Assembly: GCA_937951455.1 (NCBI GenBank)
Contig: CALFBU010000095.1
Location: 1 to 7,087 of the forward strand
Reading direction: 5' to 3'
DNA length: 7,087 nt
DNA from: an uncultured Rhizobiaceae group bacterium
GTDB taxonomy: Bacteria > Pseudomonadota > Alphaproteobacteria > Rhizobiales > Rhizobiaceae
The position numbers and the translations under genes are program-made. Numbering within the stretch: the stretch's first letter is position 1; every line of letters begins with the position of its first letter. This document shows, in pieces, positions 1 through 5,417 of the stretch. The notes under the pieces were generated by a model. The model made no database searches. It saw only the letters and a list, made by a program, of their open reading frames with translations, and had not been told where the DNA came from.

Positions 1-341
1 ATCTTCATTGTTGACCAAATTCGTGAATTCAGCCCCGCACTCATTAAATTTTTACGCTTGTTGTTCCCCATCATCTTGCAGGTTTTGAACATTATTATTG
101 CTCTTAACCCACAAGGAAGACACAACCCCTGCCACTCTTTAGCCGAAGCTAATACGCTATATCTTGATGTGATTGTCGTTGTAAATACTAAATATAGTAT
201 TAACAGAACTTTTAAACAACAACAACTCACAACTGTAAAAATCGGGCTATTCTTCCAATTAGGCCGCAAGAAATCATGCTTAGAAACCGTATTCTAATGT
301 AGCTTACTAACGATAATGGAAGGGATTATGCTTATATTGTA

Positions 342-356
342 AGGCGTTTAACGCCT
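342..356. repeat. 15-bp odd-centred palindrome
   Basis: The arms AGGCGTT (342-348) and AACGCCT (350-356) are perfect reverse complements around a single T at 349. The size and symmetry fit a dimeric repressor operator. It is not followed by a T-run, so it does not look like a terminator. No gene close by makes the target obvious; the next supported start is 400 bp downstream. Confidence 0.4.
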
Positions 357-439
357 CGTCCCCCAATGACACACAATCCAACTCAACTCTTAAAGCAATT
401 GATACCCAGACTCGGGTGAGTGCGTCAACAGGTTGTGGT

Positions 440-520
440 AAAGAAAAATAAAAAAACTACATCTTGTGGTCTTAGTGTGAATATCGTGGAAAAAATGAAA
501 AAAAAGATTGCTAGGTTTTT
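440..520. other. A-tract cluster, possible intrinsically curved DNA
   Basis: Runs of A lie at 444-448, 450-456, 490-495 and 498-505, with a run of T at 516-520. Several centres are separated by roughly whole helical turns; for example, 453 to 493 is 40 bp. Phased A-tracts bend DNA and often lie upstream of promoters. The curvature itself is inferred. Confidence 0.3.
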
Positions 521-585
521 CAACACTTTGAGCAAAATGAGCGTCTAATCGTTAATTTTTGGTATTGATTTGTTAACACTTTCGC

Positions 586-688
586 GACTCTGCGATTCTC
601 ATATGGGTAGGCATATATATTATGGGCAAGCGGAGAGAATCGAATTATTCAAATATTCTGTCCTAGGATATTGGAAGACCTGTGAATC
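586..688. promoter_or_regulatory. Cluster of four GANTC (CcrM-type) sites
   Basis: GANTC occurs at 586-590 (GACTC), 594-598 (GATTC), 637-641 (GAATC) and 684-688 (GAATC), with a fifth at 409-413. Chance expectation is about one per 256 bp, so four in 103 bp is dense. In alphaproteobacteria CcrM methylates GANTC, and GcrA and related factors read the methylation state at promoters. Two of the sites sit inside the arms of the inverted repeat at 593-642. Control of the downstream ribbon-helix-helix gene is inferred. Confidence 0.4.
593..642. repeat. 8-bp inverted repeat enclosing a TATGGG direct repeat
   Basis: The arms CGATTCTC (593-600) and GAGAATCG (635-642) are perfect reverse complements 34 bp apart. 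Between them TATGGGTAGGC (602-612) recurs as TATGGGCAAGC (621-631), 19 bp downstream. Ribbon-helix-helix proteins often bind short tandem repeats upstream of their own genes, and such a gene starts 113 bp downstream. Autoregulation is a guess; the repeats themselves are plain in the sequence. Confidence 0.4.
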
Positions 689-754
689 ATGTACTCGTAT
701 CCGTATTTGACAAAATTCCGATTTCATATTCTATTTGAAGAGGGAGGAAATACA

Positions 755-1069
755 ATGTGTCAGATATTTGCAGGTCAATCGCCAGAGCGTTATAGCGGGG
801 AGGCCCGTTCAGTAAGGCTTGGCGGCCATGTAACGAGTATCCGCCTGGAGACTGCATATTGGGAAATTTTGGAAGAAGTTTCCAAAGCCCAAAATATGAC
901 ACTTGGCAAATTTCTTACAACCCTGCACGATGAAGTGCTTGATTTGAGAGGTGAGGTCCATAACTTCACATCTCTCCTGAGATGTGCATGCCTGACTTAT
1001 GTAGAAGAAGTGCGAGGCAATGCCGCGCGTGAGAATGCGCTTCGCATTGAGGCCACGTCTGCTGCATAA
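755..1069 (+). CDS. Ribbon-helix-helix domain protein (RHH_4 type)
   Basis: A 104-residue protein resembling the alphaproteobacterial RHH_4 family (PF13467), small putative DNA-binding proteins. The likely DNA-contacting strand is residues 26-32 (VTSIRLE), followed by helix 35-45 and helix 49-62. The N-terminus (MCQIFAGQ, then RSVRLGGHVTSIRLE) and the later NFTSLLRC stretch (70-77) fit the family pattern as I recall it. The ATG at 755 is preferred because AGGGAGGA (741-748) lies at ideal spacing. An in-frame ATG at 689 would add 22 residues, but it lacks a ribosome binding site and the extension looks non-coding. The gene stands alone, 113 bp before the VOC operon on the same strand. It could regulate itself or that operon, but nothing shows this directly. 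Cysteines 77 and 79 are close together; their role is unknown. Confidence 0.85.
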   Translation: MCQIFAGQSPERYSGEARSVRLGGHVTSIRLETAYWEILEEVSKAQNMTLGKFLTTLHDEVLDLRGEVHNFTSLLRCACLTYVEEVRGNAARENALRIEATSAA

Positions 1070-1110
1070 AATATTGGCACACTGCTAAAGCATTAAATTC
1101 ATTTGTGCTT

Positions 1111-1155
1111 GTAGTACCCAGTTACTACCCGTTGTGAAAAATTGAGACTTATACT
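1111..1155 (+). promoter_or_regulatory. Candidate activator-dependent promoter of the VOC-Tat-GMC operon
   Basis: AGTACCC (1113-1119) and ACTACCC (1124-1130) form a direct repeat with an 11-bp period, 7-bp units and a 4-bp spacer. A -10-like TATACT lies at 1150-1155. At a 17-bp spacing the -35 position (1127-1132) has no good consensus and overlaps the second repeat. Tandem 11-bp repeats over a poor -35 are typical of OmpR/PhoB-type activators. The same bases also contain a short inverted repeat, GTAGT (1111-1115) with ACTAC (1124-1128). The predicted transcript start near 1162 leaves a short leader to the ribosome binding site at 1171. Confidence 0.4.
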
Positions 1156-1182
1156 CCTTGCAAAGCTACAGGGAGGTTTAAG

Positions 1183-1578
1183 TTGGCTAAAATAATTCAC
1201 ACCATGCTTCGCGTTCTCGATGAAGAGCGTTCTGTCAAATTTTACAAAACAGCATTCGATCTGGATATCGCAAAGCGGTTGGACTTTGACAGCTTCACAC
1301 TCGTCTATCTACGCAATGATGAAAACGACTTTGAAGTAGAGCTGACTATCAACAAGCGGCGGGAGGAAGCATACGATCTTGGTGATGGTTACGGTCATTT
1401 TGCTGTTGTGGTGGATGATTTGGAAAGCGAACATAAACGCTTTTCAGCGGCAGGATTTGAGCCTCGCAAAATCGTTGAGTTCGAACGTGACGGCGCGCTG
1501 CTCGCCAAGTTTTTCTTTGTAACCGACCCTGATGGCTATGAAATCGAAGTGATGCAAAGGCACGGGCGATACACGTAA
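1183..1578 (+). CDS. VOC-family glyoxalase-I-like protein (lactoylglutathione lyase-like)
   Basis: A 131-residue VOC-superfamily protein, close in length and pattern to bacterial glyoxalase I (GloA). The two beta-alpha-beta-beta-beta modules span about residues 4-56 and 69-125. The four metal ligands of GloA are all retained: His6 (IHTMLRV), Glu53 (EVELT), His72 (YGHFAV) and Glu122 (DPDGYEIEVM). Glyoxalase I converts the hemithioacetal of methylglyoxal and glutathione to lactoylglutathione in the cytoplasm. The start is a TTG with GGGAGG at 1171-1176, six bases upstream; it places His6 almost exactly as in GloA. The C-terminus is a little shorter than E. coli GloA. It is first in an operon with the Tat subunit (37 bp downstream) and GMC dehydrogenase. 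It may act on a reactive product of that enzyme, or on a different substrate. Family assignment is firm; substrate is not. Confidence 0.85.
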   Translation: MAKIIHTMLRVLDEERSVKFYKTAFDLDIAKRLDFDSFTLVYLRNDENDFEVELTINKRREEAYDLGDGYGHFAVVVDDLESEHKRFSAAGFEPRKIVEFERDGALLAKFFFVTDPDGYEIEVMQRHGRYT

Positions 1579-1615
1579 TTCACACTTTTAAACTGTTGGA
1601 ATAAAGGAGGAGAAT

Positions 1616-2140
1616 ATGATGAAACAAAACCAAGGCAAAGGCCTGACACGGCGACAATTATTGTCGGGTAGTGCAAAACTGGGGGCTGCATTTATTGTGG
1701 GCGCCGGTTTTGTGGCAAACCCCGGTGTCAGTTGGGCACTGGAAGTAAAGCACCTCAAGCCCGAATCGATGGCAACGTTGATCCAGATGGCTCGCGATAT
1801 TTACCCGCACGACCATGTAGGAGATGAATTCTATGCAGCGGCCGTAAAAGGCTATGACACTGCTGATAACATGGAAACTGTTGAAGCGGGCATTGCTGCT
1901 CTTAATGCAGCAGCAGTCAAAGCTGGACACGCAAGTTATGTTGGAGCTGGTTGGGAACGTGACCGCGTCGATATTCTGCGTAGCATGGAAGACAGCGCGT
2001 TCTTTCAGACTGTTCGTGGAGGCCTTGTAACAGGTCTTTATAATCAAAAAGCCGTTTGGCCATTATTTGGCTACGAAGGTGAAAGCTACTCCAAGGGTGG
2101 CTACATCGATCGCGGCTTTGACGACATTAACTGGATTTAA
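1616..2140 (+). CDS. Tat-exported small subunit of a GMC dehydrogenase (gluconate 2-dehydrogenase subunit 3 type)
   Basis: A 174-residue protein with a twin-arginine signal: TRRQLLSG at residues 11-18, a hydrophobic stretch at about 22-34 and a likely cleavage after Ala41 (SWA). The mature part resembles the gluconate 2-dehydrogenase subunit 3 family (PF13618), with a helical region containing LIQMARDIYP and an aromatic C-terminus with WPLFGYEG and a final INWI. In related FAD-dependent glucose and fructose dehydrogenases this gamma subunit carries the folded flavoprotein through the Tat system and stays in the complex. The GMC subunit starts 15 bp downstream and has no signal of its own, which fits this role. 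A strong AAGGAGG (1604-1610) precedes two tandem ATGs (1616 and 1619); either could be used, the second having the more usual 8-base spacing. The exact family assignment rests on pattern and context. Confidence 0.8.
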   Translation: MMKQNQGKGLTRRQLLSGSAKLGAAFIVGAGFVANPGVSWALEVKHLKPESMATLIQMARDIYPHDHVGDEFYAAAVKGYDTADNMETVEAGIAALNAAAVKAGHASYVGAGWERDRVDILRSMEDSAFFQTVRGGLVTGLYNQKAVWPLFGYEGESYSKGGYIDRGFDDINWI

Positions 2141-2155
2141 GGAAAGGACACGAAA

Positions 2156-3727
2156 ATGGCTGCACCATTTGATAAAAATGACGATAGCGTTGTCGTAATC
2201 ATCGGCACAGGCGCAGGTGGCGGTGTTCTTGCAAATGAACTCGCTCAAAAAGGCATAAGCGTAGTGGCGTTGGAAGCAGGCGCTCGGCATTTGCCACAAG
2301 ACTTCATCAACGATGAATGGGATAGTTTTGGCCAATTGGCCTGGCTTGACCCGCGCACAACATCAGGCGACTGGCGCGTTGCAAAGGACTTTTCAGGCCT
2401 ACCTGCCTGGATTGTGAAATCAGTGGGTGGCACAACCCAACACTGGGCTGGTGCGTCGCTGCGTTTCCAAAAACACGAATGGAAAGCAAAAACCACCTAT
2501 GGGGATGTTGCGGGCGCAAGTCTTCTGGACTGGCCGATCGACCCTGATGAAATGGATCCCTATTACACCAAGGCAGAAGACAAGCTAGGCGTTACTCAAA
2601 CCGGTGGCCGTGAGGCTTTACCAGGTTGTAACAACTACAAGGTCTTTGAGGCAGGAGCCAAGAAGCTTGGGTATGAACAAGTCCATACAGGGCGTATGGC
2701 CATCAACAGCAAGGAACGCGATGGTGAGTTGGCTTGTCAGCAAACCGGGTTTTGCTTCCAGGGTTGTAAATGGGGGGCGAAGTGGTCGGCAGGCTACAGG
2801 GATATTCCCGCAGGTGAGGCAACTGGTAATCTTGAAGTGCGTGAAAAGTCTCACGTGGCGCGCATTCTTCACAACGATGCAGGCAAGGTTACAGGCGTTG
2901 AGTATTTTGATGCCGATGGTAACATTCAAATGCAAAAGGCAAGGGTTGTTTGTGTTGCGGGCAACTCCTTTGAAAGTCCTCGCATGTTGCTGAATTCTGC
3001 TTCATCCATGTTCCCGGATGGCCTTGCAAACTCGTCAGGTCAGGTTGGGCGTAACTATATGCGTCATATGACCGGATCGGTTTACGGTGTCTTCGATAAG
3101 CCCGTAAAAATGTGGCGTGGCACGACTATGGCCGGCATCATTCAGGATGAAGCAAGACACGACCCGTCGCGTGGTTTTGTTGGTGGTTACGAGCTTGAAA
3201 CGCTCGCACTGGGGCTGCCATTCATGGCTGCATTCCTTGATCCCGGTTCCTGGGGGCGTGAGTTCACAACTGCACTGGACAGCTATGAAAACATGGCTGG
3301 CATGTGGATTGTAGGCGAAGACATGCCGCAGGAAACTAATCGTGTAACCTTGAATACGGACGTTAAGGACCAGCATGGCCTGCCTGTTGTCAATGTGCAT
3401 TTTGATGATCATCCCAATGACATCGCCATGCGAAATCACGCTTACGAGCAGGGTGCTGCAATCTATGACGCGGTGGGTGCAACGAGAACCTTCCCAACGC
3501 CGCCATATCCATCGACCCATAACCTCGGCACAAACCGCATGTCGGAAAATGCCAGAGACGGTGTGGTGAACAAGTGGGGCAGAACGCACGACATTCCGAA
3601 CCTTTATGTTTCGGATGGCAGTGTTTTCACCACAGGAGCTGCAGAAAACCCGACGCTGACAATTGTAGCCTTGGCAATTCGTCAAGCGGACCATCTTGCA
3701 TCAGAAATGAGCAAGGGCAACCTGTAA
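2156..3727 (+). CDS. GMC-family FAD-dependent dehydrogenase, large subunit with probable 3Fe-4S motif
   Basis: A 523-residue flavoprotein of the glucose-methanol-choline family. The N-terminal FAD-binding fold shows GTGAGG at 17-22 (GxGxxG) with Glu40 ending the second strand, and GGTTQHWAG at 91-99 is the usual second flavin-contact motif. The C-terminal domain has the likely catalytic pair His455 (STHNLGTNRM) and Asn498 (ENPTLTI). Cys194, Cys200 and Cys204 form C-X5-C-X3-C, the spacing that binds a 3Fe-4S cluster in the alpha subunit of FAD-dependent glucose dehydrogenase. Electrons therefore probably leave the flavin through this cluster, not to oxygen. There is no signal peptide; export with the Tat subunit is expected. 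AAGGAAAGGA (2139-2148) precedes the ATG. The usual cytochrome c partner is not encoded next to it. The substrate, probably a sugar, polyol or other alcohol, cannot be told from sequence alone. Confidence 0.9.
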   Translation: MAAPFDKNDDSVVVIIGTGAGGGVLANELAQKGISVVALEAGARHLPQDFINDEWDSFGQLAWLDPRTTSGDWRVAKDFSGLPAWIVKSVGGTTQHWAGASLRFQKHEWKAKTTYGDVAGASLLDWPIDPDEMDPYYTKAEDKLGVTQTGGREALPGCNNYKVFEAGAKKLGYEQVHTGRMAINSKERDGELACQQTGFCFQGCKWGAKWSAGYRDIPAGEATGNLEVREKSHVARILHNDAGKVTGVEYFDADGNIQMQKARVVCVAGNSFESPRMLLNSASSMFPDGLANSSGQVGRNYMRHMTGSVYGVFDKPVKMWRGTTMAGIIQDEARHDPSRGFVGGYELETLALGLPFMAAFLDPGSWGREFTTALDSYENMAGMWIVGEDMPQETNRVTLNTDVKDQHGLPVVNVHFDDHPNDIAMRNHAYEQGAAIYDAVGATRTFPTPPYPSTHNLGTNRMSENARDGVVNKWGRTHDIPNLYVSDGSVFTTGAAENPTLTIVALAIRQADHLASEMSKGNL

Positions 3728-3776
3728 AAACAAAATCCCAAGCCGCATTACTCGTCTGCGGCTTGGGGGTCTATTT
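3726..3776. terminator. Bidirectional Rho-independent terminator between convergent operons
   Basis: A perfect 11-bp stem, CCCAAGCCGCA (3737-3747) with TGCGGCTTGGG (3757-3767), encloses a 9-base loop. On the plus strand it is followed by GGTCTATTTT. On the minus strand it is followed by ATTTTGTTTTTA (complement of 3725-3736), an even better T-rich tail. It ends the VOC-Tat-GMC operon and also the converging HIT operon, whose stop codon is at 3795-3797. Its left T-tract overlaps the GMC stop codon. Confidence 0.9.
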
Positions 3777-3793
3777 TAATCTTTAAGATTAAA
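3775..3793. repeat. 19-bp AT-rich palindrome next to the terminator
   Basis: TTTAATCTT (3775-3783) and AAGATTAAA (3785-3793) are perfect reverse complements around one T. It lies between the GC-rich terminator stem and the HIT stop codon. With so few GC pairs it would form only a weak hairpin. It may simply extend the terminator region or be a small protein-binding site. Confidence 0.4.
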
Positions 3794-3794
3794 C

Positions 3795-4223
3795 TCATCC
3801 AGCCAGTGCAGCTGCCAATTTCTCCCCATTCGCCTTAATCGCTTCCATGTCGCCCATTACACCCGCAGGGCCCATGCGTTTGCCTTCGTGTCTTGGGATG
3901 ACATGCACATGATAGTGGTAAACCTCTTGTCCGCCCGCATCTTCGTTGAATTGCTGGATGGTGATGCCGTCTGCATTAAATGCCTTAAGCGCGGCTTGAG
4001 CTATTTTTTGTGCGGTCTGGTGGACGTGGGCGATGGTGTCCGGTGTTGCATCTAGCATGTTTCGACAGGGCGCTCTGGGGATGACAAGGCAATGACCTTC
4101 GCCCCTTGGCATAATGTCCATGAAGGCAAGGACGTTGTCATCTTCATAAACCTTGAAGCAGGGCATTTCACCGCGCAGGATTTTGGCGAAAATGTTGTCG
4201 TTATCGTATGATGGTGTTGTCAT
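3795..4223 (-). CDS. HIT-family nucleotide-binding hydrolase
   Basis: A 142-residue histidine-triad protein, the normal length for the bacterial HIT/Hint group. The triad motif HYHVHVI (103-109) gives His103, His105 and His107; the middle histidine is the expected nucleophile. Other family landmarks are IFAKILRGEMP (11-21), the ENVLAF-like DDNVLAFMDI (28-37), the GHCLVIPR stretch (43-50) and the terminal IPRHEG. Such proteins cleave phosphoramidates or dinucleotides in the cytoplasm; the physiological substrate is often unknown. The ATG overlaps the TGA of the FemAB-like gene in an ATGA arrangement, so the two are probably translationally coupled. It is the last gene of the minus-strand operon and ends just short of the shared terminator. 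Confidence 0.93.
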   Translation of the reverse strand: MTTPSYDNDNIFAKILRGEMPCFKVYEDDNVLAFMDIMPRGEGHCLVIPRAPCRNMLDATPDTIAHVHQTAQKIAQAALKAFNADGITIQQFNEDAGGQEVYHYHVHVIPRHEGKRMGPAGVMGDMEAIKANGEKLAAALAG

Positions 4224-5386
4224 GCCTTGTTTTCCTTTTTGAAAGGTGCGTGTTCGCTTAAGATTTGATTATGTCTATCAACTTCGCGCCGCTCACGCAC
4301 GAGATAATCTTCCACTGCATCGCGAAATCCGGGATTGGTAATCCAATGGGCTGAATGTGTGGTAACCGGCACATAGCCACGTGCAAGCTTGTGAGAGCCT
4401 TGCGCACCAGCTTCAACGCGTTTCAAACCGTGTTCAATCGCGTAATCAATTGCCTGATAATAACACACCTCAAAATGCAGGCAGGGGTGGTCTTCCAGAC
4501 AGCCCCAGTGGCGACCGTACAAACAATCATCCCCGATGAAGTTCAAAGCGCCCGCCACATACTCATCTTCTCGTTTTGCCATGATGAGCAGCGTTCGCTG
4601 CGGCATCATCTCGCCAATCATCGTGAAGAATTCGCGCGTCAGATACGACTGTCCCCATTTGCGCATGCCGGTGTCATTATAAAAAGCAAAGAACCGATCC
4701 CATGTGCGTTCATCAATCTCATCGCCTTTAAGAAGATCAATGGTAATGCCGTTGTCTGCCAGTGCGACACGGCGTTCTTTCTTGATGTTCTTGCGCTTGC
4801 GCGAGGAAAGCTTTGCCAGAAAATCATCGAAAGTTTTATAATCGTCATTGAGCCAATGAAACTGCTGATCCTTGCGACGTAGATAACCTTGCTCGCCTGC
4901 AAATTGCCACTCATCTTCTTCCACAAACGTAATATGCGCGGAAGAGACTTCCATTCGCTCGCAAAGCTGTTGTAATCCTTGCGCAAGCGCTGTCATGCGA
5001 ATGGCACGTCCTTCGCATTGCGGAACAAGAAATCGTGGTCCCGTTGCTGGCGTGAATGGGACTGAACACTGAAGCTTAGGATAATAACTGCCACCCGCAC
5101 GCTCAAACGCATCCGCCCAGCCGTGATCGAACACATATTCACCCTGACTATGATTTTTCAGATAGCAGGGAATCGCGCCTAGCATTTCGCCCTTATCATC
5201 TTCCAAAATCAGATGTTGCCCGAGCCAACCCGTTTTGGATATGGCAGAACCTGATTTTTCCAAAGCGTATAAAAACTCATATGAGATGAATGGATTGAAA
5301 CACTCGCTTGGCTGCAAGGCATTCCAAGCGTCTGCGTCGATATCCTTCAGGGAACTAATAATACGTATTTGAAAGCTGTCACTCAT
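4220..5386 (-). CDS. FemAB-like GNAT-fold protein (COG3146/DUF482)
   Basis: A 388-residue cytoplasmic protein that I recognise as the COG3146 family (PF04339, FemAB-like, often labelled peptidoglycan biosynthesis/recognition or GNAT N-acyltransferase). Landmarks are the N-terminal WNAL...NPFISYEFL region (21-39), the basic SRKRKNIKKERR (195-206), YGRHWG (290-295) and EAGAQGSHKLARGY (325-338), which lies in the second acyltransferase-like half. FemAB relatives add amino acids to peptidoglycan precursors, but for COG3146 the reaction is not established, so activity is uncertain. It follows the phosphodiesterase gene by 31 bp and overlaps the HIT start by 4 bp, placing it mid-operon. I see no clear ribosome binding site before its ATG, suggesting weak or coupled translation. 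The length is typical of the family. Confidence 0.88.
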   Translation of the reverse strand: MSDSFQIRIISSLKDIDADAWNALQPSECFNPFISYEFLYALEKSGSAISKTGWLGQHLILEDDKGEMLGAIPCYLKNHSQGEYVFDHGWADAFERAGGSYYPKLQCSVPFTPATGPRFLVPQCEGRAIRMTALAQGLQQLCERMEVSSAHITFVEEDEWQFAGEQGYLRRKDQQFHWLNDDYKTFDDFLAKLSSRKRKNIKKERRVALADNGITIDLLKGDEIDERTWDRFFAFYNDTGMRKWGQSYLTREFFTMIGEMMPQRTLLIMAKREDEYVAGALNFIGDDCLYGRHWGCLEDHPCLHFEVCYYQAIDYAIEHGLKRVEAGAQGSHKLARGYVPVTTHSAHWITNPGFRDAVEDYLVRERREVDRHNQILSEHAPFKKENKA

Positions 5387-5417
5387 TCACTGGTAGATTG
5401 GTTTTCTTCGCCAAGGT

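Larger units (their letters stand above)
1..754. other. AT-rich region without a supported gene
   Basis: This stretch holds no coding region I can support. The first plus-strand frame is open from base 1 to a stop at 295-297, but it has no clear ribosome binding site or recognisable domain, and its rich AAT/ATT/TTA codon use differs from the genes downstream. Non-coding structure is visible: a 15-bp odd palindrome at 342-356, A-tracts at 440-456 and 490-505 that may bend the DNA, an inverted repeat with arms 593-600 and 635-642, and five GANTC sites, four of them between 586 and 688. The part nearest the ribbon-helix-helix gene probably holds its promoter and operators. I could not pick a convincing promoter. 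Confidence 0.6.

Noticed and set aside
1..74. Minus-strand frame opening at tandem ATGs (74 and 71) and running off the left edge
   Set aside because: About 25 codons only, no ribosome binding site upstream, and no recognisable family.
1..297. Plus-strand frame open from the left edge to a stop at 295-297, with a possible TTG start at 58
   Set aside because: No ribosome binding site before the TTG, no recognisable domain, and AT-rich composition unlike the real genes. It could be the end of a gene entering the window, but nothing supports that.
707..735. TTGACA (707-712) with TCTATT 17 bp downstream as a promoter
   Set aside because: It would start transcription at or inside the Shine-Dalgarno of the gene at 755, leaving no usable leader.
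689..754. Upstream ATG extending the ribbon-helix-helix protein by 22 residues
   Set aside because: No ribosome binding site, while the ATG at 755 has an excellent one; the added residues include the translated Shine-Dalgarno sequence and do not fit the family N-terminus.
3035..3694. 219-codon minus-strand open frame inside the GMC gene
   Set aside because: It lies wholly opposite a firmly identified gene, has no family signature, and is explained by the codon bias of the sense strand.
4355..4882. 175-codon plus-strand open frame opposite the FemAB-like gene
   Set aside because: Antisense shadow of a recognised protein, without ribosome binding site or domain.
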